Source: Asterella californica (lineage: Eukaryota > Streptophyta > Marchantiopsida > Marchantiales > Aytoniaceae). From it: a stretch of DNA of 64,000 nucleotides. Shown here piece after piece: positions 53,550 through 63,286 of the stretch (its first letter is position 1; every line of letters begins with the position of its first letter). The notes beneath the pieces are model-generated. The model did no database searches, was not told the DNA's origin, and saw only the letters and a list, made by a program, of their open reading frames with translations. The position numbers were made by a program, and so were the translations under genes. The stretch covers positions 23,968,001-24,032,000 of the forward strand of contig JAYKYS010000006.1 of NCBI GenBank assembly GCA_036924285.1. The letters are read 5' to 3'.

Positions 53550-55904
53550 CTAAATTTTCGCTCCGTCCTCGGAGTGAAGAGAGAACTTTCGTCGACGAAA
53601 CAACTTCAACTTGTCATGGTTGACCCGATCGAATCTCCTTCCTCCCAACTCCTGAAGGTCATATGTGAAGTTGCTCCACACCTTATCTACAACAAAAGGA
53701 CCAAAATATCTCGGAAGAAACTTCTTCCTAGCCCTCTTGAATCTGATAGCATCATACAACATAACCCAATCTCCGACTTGAAAAGCTTTTACCTCCCTCT
53801 TGCCCAACCGTTTGTCGTAACTCTTCTTTTGATACGCCTGAGCTCGTTCCATCCGGATCATTGCTACCGCTCGGGTTTCTTCCAACTCCATGAGTTGCTC
53901 CCTTCTTGATCTGACCACGTCTTCTCCTCTCGACCTCTTCAACTTTCGTTGAATAGTTTGAAAAGTATCCAATTCGAATTGGATCGGCAACTTGGACTCC
54001 ACTCCATAAACCAGTCGAAATGGGGAGTATCCAGTAGAAGTCTTTGTTGTCGTTCGGTACTCCCATAAGATGACATGTAGCCTCTTATCCCAAGTATGTT
54101 TCGCAGTTTCAACACCAGCATCTTTGGCGAGCATCATACAAAGTGTAAGATTGGTCTTCTCCGCAAGACCATTAGCATTTGGTTTGTATGAGGTCGTTAC
54201 TCGTGGCTTGATAGAAAAGTGTTGTAGCATAGCAGTAGTCATGCTCCCTACAAACTCTCCTCCTCTATCTGAGACCAACTCTAACGGACATCCAAATCTC
54301 GTGATGATCCTCTCCCATAGGAATCTACCGACTTCTGTTTCATTGGTCTCTCTCAAAGGTCTAGCCTCTACCCACTTGGTACAATAGTCAGTGGCGACTA
54401 CAATGTATCTATTGCCTCGAGGTGTCTTATTAAGAGGACCTACAAAGTCAATACCCCATTTCTCAAACGGCCCTAATACTGGAATTGATCTTAACGGAGG
54501 TGTTCTAGTAGACTTTAGAGCAAATGCTTGACATACGTCATAAGTTTTGCAATAGTCTAAACACTCTTTGAAAATCCCTCTCCAGTGATAACCCGCATCC
54601 AAAATCTTGAAGGCTGTTATCTTACCAGCAAAGTGACCTCCGCAAACAGTTCCGTCGTGAAACTCGTGCATTAGCTTGAATGCCTCCTTCTGACCAACTG
54701 CTCTCCTTAGTAACCCATCTGCTCCTTGATGAAATAGAATTCCCTCCACCATGGTGTAAGGTTTGCATCTCTTGATCAACGCGTTACGTTCTCGGGTATG
54801 CATACCTTCTGGAAAAGAGCCATCTGCAAGAAAACTCCAAATTTCTTTGTACTCGTCCGGTATCTCCTCAATGCTTGTGATGGTCATCAGATGCTCGTCT
54901 GGAAATGAATCATCAAACGGTTCTTCTCTCTCATCATCATAAGCCCTTGACAAAAGATCAGCATTCGCATGCTTCTTCCCTGGTCTATCTTCGATCACAT
55001 AATCGTATTCTGTTAGAAGGATCTTCCAACGAGCAATACGACCTTCGGCATTAGGCTTATTAAAGATATACTTTAAAGCCTTGTGATCTGTGACTATGGA
55101 AAATTTCCCTCCTAGCAAGTAGTGTCGAAATTTCTTCAATCCAAAGATCACCGCTAATCCTTCTCGTTCAGTCACGGAGTAATTCTTCTCCGTTGGAACC
55201 ATCTGCCTACTAGCATAAGCTATAGGATGATCATGCCCATCTCCATCTAGCTGACTTAATGTACATCCGATTGCTACATTGGAGGCATCCGTATACAGAA
55301 TAAATGCTTTACTCCACTCAGGTTTAGCAAGTATAGGAGCTGTCACTAATGCCTTTTTCAGCTCCTCAAATGCTTCCTTTGCCTTCTGATCATGCACTAT
55401 CAAGTCAAAATCAACTCCCTTCTTCATGTACATAGTCAAAGCTATTGCTTTGTTTGAGAAGGAAAAGACAAACCTACGATAATATCCAACCATGCCAAGA
55501 AACTGCCTCAACTTTGTCAAGTTGATCGGAAATGGAAGATCCACAATCTTCTTCACCTTCTCAGGATCTAGCGCAGTCCCATTCTTGGAAATGATGTGCC
55601 CTAACAGCAGACCTTCTTCGCAGCCAAAGATGCACTTCTTTGGATTTAGAGAAGCGTTGGCTTGCTCCAACCGCTGCAAAACTTTGATCACATGATCAAA
55701 GTGGTCCTCCTTTCGTCCGTACACACAGAAATCGTCAATGAAATCCCGAACAAACTTCCCTATGAATGGTTCAAACACCTTGTTCATGAACCTTTGAAAC
55801 GTGGCCGGAGCATTACACAATCCGAATGGCATCACCCGAAATGCAAATGTTCCCCAAGGAGTAGTGAAAGTAGTCAACTGTTGGTACTCCTGTGCTATCT
55901 TGAT
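53550..55904 (-). CDS. D2 Pol, C-terminal part (RT end, RNase H, integrase)
   Basis: Same frame as 55905-58436, separated by one TAG. It contains the rest of RT (FIDDF near 55735), RNase H, and a complete integrase with the DD35E residues of D1 and the GPF module. The C terminus is full length (HDKLKLFRRRKFSL and on to TAA/stop at 53550), about 34 residues longer than D1, which shows that D1 is truncated. Confidence 0.93.
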   Translation of the reverse strand: MKIAQEYQQLTTFTTPWGTFAFRVMPFGLCNAPATFQRFMNKVFEPFIGKFVRDFIDDFCVYGRKEDHFDHVIKVLQRLEQANASLNPKKCIFGCEEGLLLGHIISKNGTALDPEKVKKIVDLPFPINLTKLRQFLGMVGYYRRFVFSFSNKAIALTMYMKKGVDFDLIVHDQKAKEAFEELKKALVTAPILAKPEWSKAFILYTDASNVAIGCTLSQLDGDGHDHPIAYASRQMVPTEKNYSVTEREGLAVIFGLKKFRHYLLGGKFSIVTDHKALKYIFNKPNAEGRIARWKILLTEYDYVIEDRPGKKHANADLLSRAYDDEREEPFDDSFPDEHLMTITSIEEIPDEYKEIWSFLADGSFPEGMHTRERNALIKRCKPYTMVEGILFHQGADGLLRRAVGQKEAFKLMHEFHDGTVCGGHFAGKITAFKILDAGYHWRGIFKECLDYCKTYDVCQAFALKSTRTPPLRSIPVLGPFEKWGIDFVGPLNKTPRGNRYIVVATDYCTKWVEARPLRETNETEVGRFLWERIITRFGCPLELVSDRGGEFVGSMTTAMLQHFSIKPRVTTSYKPNANGLAEKTNLTLCMMLAKDAGVETAKHTWDKRLHVILWEYRTTTKTSTGYSPFRLVYGVESKLPIQFELDTFQTIQRKLKRSRGEDVVRSRREQLMELEETRAVAMIRMERAQAYQKKSYDKRLGKREVKAFQVGDWVMLYDAIRFKRARKKFLPRYFGPFVVDKVWSNFTYDLQELGGRRFDRVNHDKLKLFRRRKFSLHSEDGAKI

Positions 55905-58436
55905 CTAGTTATACCCACTATAACCATCACCAAAGCTGTACCACTCATGACCAGCAACTTCCTCCAAAATCTCATCTATAAATGGTAGAGGATAATAATC
56001 CTTCTTGGTAACTGCATTCAGCTTCTTATAGTCTATGCACACTCGTAGCTTACCATTCTTCTTCTTGACAATCACAATGGGTGAAACCCATTCTGAGTTC
56101 TCCACCTCATAGATGAAACTCGCCTCCTTCAACTTGTCTATCTCCTCCTTGACCATCATTGCTGTTGTAGGATTGACCCTTCTGTGCTTCTGTCGAACTG
56201 GTCTTGCGTGCTCCTCCAATTCGATTCGATGAGTCTCGAGAGTCACCTCCTTCAAATCCTTGTAGCTGAAAGCAAACACATGGATATATTTTCGAAATAT
56301 ATCTAGGAATCTACTTTTCTCTTCTTGAGTGACATTGATACCAAACTTCAGGGTAGAGAGTCTTCTCACAATCTCTGCCTCACTCAACTCTTCTTTGTCA
56401 GGATCTTTCTCCACTGCTGGTCGAGGCAACAAGTCAATAGCACTAAGCTGATGTAATGATTCATCTCGACCAAATCCTTCGTCCTCAGACGAGGATTCTT
56501 GATCGTAAGAATCTCCGGTATCTACTTCTGATGCACTCTGATCATCCTCCGTATCAGATTCCCAGTAGTCACTAGTGGGTCTATCAGAGTCAGAAGTCAC
56601 AACTCCAACACCCGAGAGAGGAACGATCACTCTATGATCTCTAGGCCCAATCCGTAAGTATCCCTTGTGCCACCTATCAGTGATGCGCACAGCTCTCAAC
56701 CAAGGCCTACCTAGGAGCAAATCATAACTAGAGTCCTTCAACACTTGAAAGGACATCAACGTTTGAACTCCCATCACAGACACGACCACCTTCTCTAACA
56801 CACCAAGAGGTCTTACCCGTTGCTTGTTAGCCATCCCCACGACAATGCTAGCCGGGCGAGTTGGTTCCATCCCCAACTTTTTCATCAACCTCTCCGATAT
56901 GGCGTTGACAACCGATCCTCCATCCACCAATACGTCAGAGACGTAGTGACCATTCAACCGGACTTCAATCTTTGAAGCCCTAGTGCATACCTCTGAAGCA
57001 TGCACATCCACCACACCAACTCCCACAGACTTTAATGTCTTGCTCTTGGGTTTCTTCTTCTTGCTTCTCTTAGAACTCAGTCCTCCTCTGAGTTCCCTTC
57101 GTAAGCTGGGATTAAGTGCGATCAGTTGTCCAACAGTGATGTTGGCTTTCTGAGCACCCACATCTTCAACCACATCATATCCCGCTTGGGAAGATGAAAT
57201 GGTGAAATCCGCCATCCCCAGCTTCCTTCTTGGCTCCCTTGGTGTACTCGAAACATTACTCGAACGAGTACTTCTACTAGTTGATTCCTCCATGAAAACC
57301 GGTTCATCAGAAAATCTAGTTCTTTTCCTTTCTTGAGCTAAAAGCTCCACCGGTGCATGAGAAGAGTTTGAACTCTCTCCTTTCTCGTAGATGGGATCTC
57401 GCACGACATCGATAATAGCCACCCCCTTGTCTCGTCCTTGTGATGGATTTCCTCCACCCACATTCATTCTGACAGCTTCGGCATCTCTTGCTCCGTTGTT
57501 AGGACAATTTCGCTGGAAATGAGAACCTCCACACGTCCAACAAGTGATTCCTCCAAAGTTACCTTGGTTGCCTCCAAAGTTACCTTGATTTCCTCGGTTG
57601 GGATTGTTGTCGTAACCTCTTTGACCTCCTCCTCCACCTTTGTTCCTCCATTCTCGTAACTGCACCACGTTTATCTTGAGATCCGCAAGAGTATCGGTGA
57701 TGCTCTTCAGCTCGGCATGAAAATCAGAGGTGGCAGTAGACATCGTTGTTGGGACAAACGGTCTTGGTCCCACTGTTGGAGTAGGAGCTGACGTTGAAGC
57801 AATCACCAATTGTGATGGTGCAGGTGCGATCATTGTGGCTACACCAGGAGTCGGAGTCGACACCAGAGCAGCATGATGAGGTTGGATGATATCTCCTTCA
57901 TCCAAACTCTCTTCCATGTTTGTCGCAATCTTGATGGCCTCCGCTTTGGTTGCTGGCTTCTCGTACCTCACTTGGGTTCGAATTGAAGGTCTCAACCCTC
58001 CCACCAAGTTCTTGGTCAACACTGCTCCAATCCCCGCCATCGTTAGCTCCACATTGTCTCCACTCTTCCGTAGGACCGTCCGAAACCGTTGCTCCAACTT
58101 ATCCACCCTTTCGGCATATTGCCGAACTTTCTCGTCGTCTCGTTGCTTCAAATGAGTAAGCTCCACCATGAGCTTCTCATAACTCTCTTCTGGAAGAAAT
58201 TCTTCGATGAGTGCATTACTCAACGTCTCCCATGTGTCCTCAACTGCACCAGGTGTCTTGCTCTTCACTCGGTCTTCATACCACGTAAGAGCAAAATCTT
58301 CTAAAAACTCTGGCAGTAACAACACCCATTCTTCCTTCCTTCTCACGTTGTTTCCGATGCAACCCCTTTTGAAATCTCGTACAAATGGTTCTACATCTTC
58401 ATTGTCCTTCCCATGAAACACTGGTAACTTCCCCAT
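55905..58436 (-). CDS. D2 Gag-Pol, N-terminal part (Gag, PR, RT start)
   Basis: ATG 58434-58436, 843 codons, ends at TAG 55905-55907 in RT motif GYSGYN-stop-IKIAQ, where D1 has CAG. Gag domain, zinc knuckle CWTCGGSHFQRNC and protease VLVDGGSVVN are present. Apart from this single C-to-T nonsense change the polyprotein is intact. Confidence 0.93.
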   Translation of the reverse strand: MGKLPVFHGKDNEDVEPFVRDFKRGCIGNNVRRKEEWVLLLPEFLEDFALTWYEDRVKSKTPGAVEDTWETLSNALIEEFLPEESYEKLMVELTHLKQRDDEKVRQYAERVDKLEQRFRTVLRKSGDNVELTMAGIGAVLTKNLVGGLRPSIRTQVRYEKPATKAEAIKIATNMEESLDEGDIIQPHHAALVSTPTPGVATMIAPAPSQLVIASTSAPTPTVGPRPFVPTTMSTATSDFHAELKSITDTLADLKINVVQLREWRNKGGGGGQRGYDNNPNRGNQGNFGGNQGNFGGITCWTCGGSHFQRNCPNNGARDAEAVRMNVGGGNPSQGRDKGVAIIDVVRDPIYEKGESSNSSHAPVELLAQERKRTRFSDEPVFMEESTSRSTRSSNVSSTPREPRRKLGMADFTISSSQAGYDVVEDVGAQKANITVGQLIALNPSLRRELRGGLSSKRSKKKKPKSKTLKSVGVGVVDVHASEVCTRASKIEVRLNGHYVSDVLVDGGSVVNAISERLMKKLGMEPTRPASIVVGMANKQRVRPLGVLEKVVVSVMGVQTLMSFQVLKDSSYDLLLGRPWLRAVRITDRWHKGYLRIGPRDHRVIVPLSGVGVVTSDSDRPTSDYWESDTEDDQSASEVDTGDSYDQESSSEDEGFGRDESLHQLSAIDLLPRPAVEKDPDKEELSEAEIVRRLSTLKFGINVTQEEKSRFLDIFRKYIHVFAFSYKDLKEVTLETHRIELEEHARPVRQKHRRVNPTTAMMVKEEIDKLKEASFIYEVENSEWVSPIVIVKKKNGKLRVCIDYKKLNAVTKKDYYPLPFIDEILEEVAGHEWYSFGDGYSGYN

Positions 58437-58484
58437 CTTGTAACTACTCTTCTACACTTCCAATTTTCGTGCAATAACTACTCG

Positions 58485-58649
58485 CTAAAAGAGCACGAAC
58501 ATCACCAATTCCATTCGCGAATAATCTACCATAGGTAAAATAAAAGGAAATGGTTGTAACAACACCTCTTGTGCCATCTCTTCTCCCAAGGTAATCATGA
58601 GCCTGAGTCGCATCATCGCCTTCTCCACCATCCGAATGACGATCTCCAT
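58485..58649 (-). CDS. D2 small ORF overlapping the zinc-knuckle ORF (54 codons)
   Basis: Same TGATG overlap, length and stop as in D1 (30419-30583); one residue differs (Val to Met at position 12). Confidence 0.35.
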   Translation of the reverse strand: MEIVIRMVEKAMMRLRLMITLGEEMAQEVLLQPFPFILPMVDYSRMELVMFVLF

Positions 58650-59125
58650 CACAACTCAGCTGAGTCCTCTTTTGAAGTCGACAACTTCTCCGTCTCAGCT
58701 CTTTGAGTCTCGTCCAACTTCTCGACTACTGACGTAAGTAGGGCGGCCACATCGACGCACTTGTGTCCTCTTGATAGATCACCCACTCCACAACTTGGAC
58801 AAGGATCTTCGCCTAGAAGATGAATTGACGCTGGTGACGATGGACCCACTCGAAGACTTAAATCAGTAAACTCCCGCTTCCCTTTAGCTCTCTCGGTTCT
58901 GATTCTAGTTGGACAATTCACGACTTTGTGTCCCAACCCTCTACAGAAATAACACCACAAGTCGGTTTCTACTCTTCTCCTCGGAGATTCTACTTGAGGT
59001 TTAGTACTAGGGTTTTCAAACTCGACGATAATCTCTCTCGAACTTTCTCCGACACTTACTATGACATCTAAACCTTGAGGAATGTTTCTAAGTCTAACTT
59101 TCCAATCTTTTGAATTTCCACTCAT
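58649..59125 (-). CDS. D2 extra 5' ORF: 158-residue zinc-knuckle protein
   Basis: ATG 59123-59125. The knuckle CYFCRGLGHKVVNC and the second motif CPSCGVGDLSRGHKC are unchanged from D1; about four substitutions elsewhere (Leu/Ile, Lys/Arg, Pro/Ser, Val/Ala). Intact frame in an element whose pol already carries a stop. Confidence 0.75.
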   Translation of the reverse strand: MSGNSKDWKVRLRNIPQGLDVIVSVGESSREIIVEFENPSTKPQVESPRRRVETDLWCYFCRGLGHKVVNCPTRIRTERAKGKREFTDLSLRVGPSSPASIHLLGEDPCPSCGVGDLSRGHKCVDVAALLTSVVEKLDETQRAETEKLSTSKEDSAEL

Positions 59126-59263
59126 GTTGCACCTTCTCAACCATTAAGTGGACAAAATATCATAGAGGAAAATGATTCTACCTCACTTTCTTAACTCTTC
59201 CGAGCTTTATATTGGAAATCGAGTATTATACATGCTATACACGAAATAAAATCTAATCTAAAA

Positions 59264-59581
59264 TTAACTATCGAAGATATGATCCTCCTCACCATCGTTT
59301 GTACTAATCACAACAGACATCTTGAACTCACTCTTGTAAAAATCCAACTCTACTTCACCAGGAGCATTCGTGGCCTCCACAGTGAATGATGCTTTAAACT
59401 CGGCTTTCTTCAAATCTGTGCCAATGGTCGCGGAAGCTTCTTCGTATAGGGTAAAGAGGGCACCCCAAGTGCTATAGATGCGGCTTCGTAACTCATCTAT
59501 ACTCAACTTGGGCTTCTCCGTCTCTGTTCGAACTCCTAAACGTCTCTTCTTCCACCTCGTCATTCGAATAAGATTCCCCAT
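59264..59581 (-). CDS. D2 extra 5' ORF: 105-residue protein
   Basis: ATG 59579-59581 (MGNLIRMTRWKKRRLGVRTE). Same length as in D1, about nine substitutions, no stop. Function unknown. Confidence 0.6.
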   Translation of the reverse strand: MGNLIRMTRWKKRRLGVRTETEKPKLSIDELRSRIYSTWGALFTLYEEASATIGTDLKKAEFKASFTVEATNAPGEVELDFYKSEFKMSVVISTNDGEEDHIFDS

Positions 59582-59724
59582 GAAGTATCTTCAAGACCTC
59601 CTTGTATGCCGAAACGTGTATCTCTTAGTTGGTAAGAGATCTCTCCAAGATTTTTGTTATCTCCAGTAGCTCAACCTCCAAGCTACTAAATCATGAAGTT
59701 TCAACAGAAACTTCCCTAATCAGA

Positions 59725-60170
59725 AGAGATGGTGATGACTGTACAAATTTTCAGAGAACTGAAATTTGTATATTTTCACTTCCCTCGTGGTTGTCAACCC
59801 CCTCCACTTTGAAAAATTCTTTCTCCCTCTTCAGACCTCATCTTCTCATGATTTCTTTTGTCCTGGATAGCTTATCAGCCACTCTAAAACACTGGAAAGT
59901 TTCTCAGGAAAATAAAATTCACAGAAAATCTGACAATGACTGTAAATTTTTTTTCAGATAACAGAATTCATCAACTCTCACGAATAGACCCCCTCAACTT
60001 TGAAAAATCATTGCTCCCTCTCTAGACCACCTTTTCCTATGATTTCTTTTTTTTAGATAGGTTATCAGCCAATCTAAAACATTGGAAAGTATCACAGGAA
60101 AATAAAATTCACAAAAAAGTTGACAGCGACTGTACAAATTTTCCAGAGAGCAGAATTTCTAAACTCACAA
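59725..60170. repeat. Leader tandem repeats of the D3/D2 block
   Basis: Units at 59736, 59937 and 60127 (spacings 201 and 190 bp), one fewer than in D1. Confidence 0.8.
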
Positions 60171-60446
60171 ATTTATCTCCTCTAATAACTTTTCTCTCCT
60201 CCTTCCTCTACAACTCTTGTTGCACACTCTTTCAACTCTCCTCAAACCCTTTCTAAGTGAACAAGATGTAAAGAATGACTTCGAACGCGTCATATATCAC
60301 TACGGGATACACGAAAGGTTCTAACGTTGCTAACATCGCGTTAACTCTCTCTCCTCCCAACGTTCTCTCCATGTGTTCTCTCATAATCTCTTTTTGTCAA
60401 ATATAGAACTGAACTCTAAACATTTTCAATGATCCCTTCAAGTGAG

Positions 60447-60464
60447 GTCCCAGCAAAGGAACCA
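60447..60464 (-). promoter_or_regulatory. Primer binding site next to the right LTR of the D3/D2 block
   Basis: On the minus strand TGGTTCCTTTGCTGGGAC, the tRNA-Glu site of D1 with two changes. Confidence 0.75.
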
Positions 60465-60468
60465 AAAA

Positions 60469-61384
60469 TGTAAACCTTCCATGATCTCATCGATCAACTC
60501 TCCCCCCTCGATCGCTCAATCTCCACGATCGTCACCGATGAATCTGCAAATGTCGAGCCTGTCTCTCACTCAGGGGTCATCTCTGATGGCTTTGATGGAA
60601 GCACACCATGAATCTTGAAGAGAAAAATGCTAAGTTCACTCATTCATACACCCACAAACTTATCAACTAAAAATCTCCTTAAAAACATCAACTAAAATCC
60701 TCCATTCTAACGACGTCTCTCAAGTTCTCACATGCTAAAAATATCCCACATTCTCTATATTACTCAAGTTGTCATTACGACAATGTGAAAACAAGGATGA
60801 GGAGCTCTTCTCTACTCCTCTATTTATACATTCTAGGTTTTTACTTTGGTATCCCCCGGTAACTCAGCCGTAACTACTTTTACCGGGTTTTACTAAGATA
60901 TTACTTAAGGTAAAAGTATTAATCACATGGGCTTCTTATCTTTTCACATGGGCTTATTCTTTCAAAGTCAACAACTTCTAGAAGGATTCTGGAATATTCT
61001 CAAGGAATCTCAAATTTCCACCTCCCTCTACACTAGGACCCACTAAAAAGGAAACATGTGGAATTCTTCTTGTTTTTAATGCCCACAAAGTCCACAACTT
61101 TAATCCAACCACTAATATCAAGTCAAAAAGGAGATAAGGGATACTTTCCACCTCCTTTCTATTTTTTAGACAAGATGAAAAGATAGTAGTGCTCACTCTT
61201 TAGCAAATATCTGAATTCTGCCAAAAGTACAGCTAAGTTTAACCATAACTAACTTGTAGCTAGTCATGACTAACTTGATACCTCCTTAAAGTACTTTGGC
61301 AGCAAATAAACATTCTCAACACTTAGTTATAACTAAACACCTTACTAATAGACAAACTTCCTATGTGTAACATAGGTCGTTACA
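60469..61384 (-). repeat. Right (5') LTR of the D3/D2 block
   Basis: 916 bp with TATA box at 60820-60828. Its inner end carries the same diagnostic variants as the 50291 fragment. It is followed by GTTC, the duplication shared with the left end. Confidence 0.9.
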
Positions 61385-62069
61385 GTTCACTCTCTGCAGG
61401 TCCGTCCTTGATGATGTCGATGATGACATCATGGACTTCTCTTGTAGTCGCACTCAAACCCTCCTGTGATAAGAACCCAATATGCGCATCTCGAATGCTC
61501 TCTTCCCAATCTCCCTTCGCATCCATCGACATAACCCCAATATCTTGTTGTTGTTTGCATGCAATCAGATCAACCACATCCATCACTGTACCAGTATCTG
61601 GTTGTTGTATGTTCGCAACCAGATCAACCATGTCCGCTATCTGCACCTCAACCATCTCCTCCGGTTGTGAAGGATCGTCCTCCATTGCCTGTACAAGAAG
61701 AATAGTTTCCTGTTGAACACTATCCTCCTGAGCTAGCTTCCCTGAAGAAGTATCTCGTTGGTCCTTCTTCTCACACTGCATCGTGGATGCAGTATCCAAC
61801 TTGAACTCGTCTGGATCCACGTGCTCATCCAAATCATCCATATGGAGATCATGCTCAATCTCCTCCACTCTAGCACCATAACTTGTAGCTTCGATAGCTA
61901 CAACTGCATGTGCCGCAGAGTAATCATCCACAAACTTCTTCATCCTTTCTTTACCAATGTTGGCTTGAAAGAGAGTACCCGTACTTGTGAATGCAAGAAA
62001 CTTTCCTTTGCTAACAAACATAGCCACAGCAGTATCACGCGATCCAAACCCAGTCCAAACCACATCCAT
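61385..62069 (-). pseudogene. E3 chimeric ORF: LTR-derived start fused to gag C terminus
   Basis: An ATG at 62067-62069 lies in LTR sequence (MDVVWTGFGSRDTAVAMFVS) and the frame runs on into gag (TGTLFQANIGKERMKKFVDD, then EVHDVIIDIIKDG) for over 220 codons until the D3/D2 block. The 5' half of gag and the zinc knuckle are gone. The acidic middle (LDEHVDPDEFKLD; QAMEDDPSQPEEM) differs from B and E1. The join lies at the same motif that E2 used in the opposite sense. It is open but probably not functional. Confidence 0.75.
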
Positions 62070-62456
62070 GTATAAGCTCTTAGCTAAAGCTAGCTACCAC
62101 AAGATGTATACAACCAACCAGAACTCTAACGAACTCAAAAGAGCAAAACCCGTAGCGAAGAAACCGAAAAAGCCTATCTGTGAACTTCCTCCTTTCGTCG
62201 AACGGACTTCAGATGTCGATAAGGTCTCCTCCACTAACTCCGTTAATCCAAGAAACCTTCAGTATCCCAACAACTGAGATATCGTCGGTTGCAGGTGACC
62301 GAACTTTCAAAAACTGCTATTGCGGCTAAAAACCGCCCACACCGCTCAAACGGATCGTTTGATCTGATATTTGTCTTCCTTGGCAGGTAGATCTAGCTAT
62401 CACGAACCCAACGAGACTCCAAACAAGCCGTTTGGAGTTCTCCTTCCAAAACCACG
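62005..62456 (-). repeat. Partial 5' LTR of E3
   Basis: Reverse complement of the middle of the E LTR, matching 36600-37030 and 47835-48310. Homology stops after AAAACCACG at 62456, where unrelated sequence begins. Confidence 0.85.
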
Positions 62457-62959
62457 TTGTCGTATTGTACATAGGTCTATACAGTGAAAAGTATTGCAGA
62501 GAGACTTTTTTCTATATTGTGTAAAGGAAGCTACCCTGCAGCTTAACAAGCTAGGCAGGAGCTAAGCTGGGGCTATGCTTGACAAGCTGCCCCCAAGCTT
62601 GGGTTAGAATATCACCCCTAAAGGAGTCGAGAGACACCAGAATGCAAAGCTCGACGAGGAGAGCGACCTCATGCTTCTAGTTTTGACAGAAAGTGTTTTA
62701 AGCAATAGTTAGTACGAGTTTTAGGTTGTGAAATATGTGAAAGAGGGAAATCTGTCGATTCTGGTTCGTGACTCGAACTCAGAATCGGATAGCGTGAGCG
62801 TGTAGGTGTTCACAAATACTATAGTTTTGACTCCTTGTTCATTAAAAACGGAGTTGTATAGAGAAGTTAGTGTAGGAAAGACTAGTAAAGATCTTACAGA
62901 AAAATTTCTTCAGGTAAACATATGTACAAAAGTTTTTACCTTCTTGAACGGAACCAAAG

Positions 62960-63040
62960 GCCATCCCAGTGATAGGGCGCCTCCCTAGGAGGGAAGTGGT
63001 CTCAGGATCAATCCCCCCTGGCCTCTGGTTCCTATTCCGG
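62960..63040 (+). repeat. tRNA-related SINE-like head
   Basis: CCCAGTGATAGGGCGC resembles a pol III A box and AGGATCAATCCC a B box (nine or so of eleven consensus positions), about 35 bp apart as in tRNA-derived SINEs. Between them CCTCCCTAGGAGGG forms an anticodon-arm-like palindrome. No acceptor-stem pairing for a real tRNA gene is visible. Confidence 0.4.
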
Positions 63041-63153
63041 CATGTTGGCCTCCTGGAAGGGAGTCTATGTTGGATATGCAGCCACGTCCTGCATATCTAG
63101 GGGCGGGAGACCGGTATCTCCCTTAATCGTGGGCTCCCTGGCCTAAGCCTCCG

Positions 63154-63286
63154 CATGCCATCCTGAATATACTATGGGAGATACCTGGTGCGCATATGGG
63201 GGGGCTGTGAGTCCTGTGGGGCAGCCTCATAAGTGTTGGGGCTTCGGCCTACATTGGATGGCTTGTAGTATATTCAGGGTGGCATC
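63154..63286. repeat. Long inverted repeat
   Basis: ATGCCATCCTGAATATAC (63155 on) pairs with GTATATTCAGGGTGGCAT (to about 63285), separated by about 90 bp. It may be part of the SINE-like unit just upstream. Confidence 0.6.

Larger units (their letters stand above)
50291..61384 (-). mobile_element. Fused D3/D2 block inserted in E3
   Basis: The block has LTR pieces at 50291-50578, 52623-53536 and 60469-61384 and two internal regions on the minus strand. The outside is flanked by GTTC on both sides (50287-50290 and 61385-61388). The middle LTR abuts D3 gag at GAGC, which is not repeated elsewhere. The right LTR resembles the left fragment (CATGATCTCATCGATCAACT, GTCACCGATGAATCTGC) more than the middle LTR. 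The best reading: D2 inserted in D3 gag, then homologous recombination between the two internal regions removed the 5' LTR of D2 and the matching part of D3. Confidence 0.8.

Noticed and set aside
62960..63040. A functional tRNA gene
   Set aside because: The A and B boxes are present but no acceptor stem or proper anticodon arm can be drawn; SINE-like is the better description.
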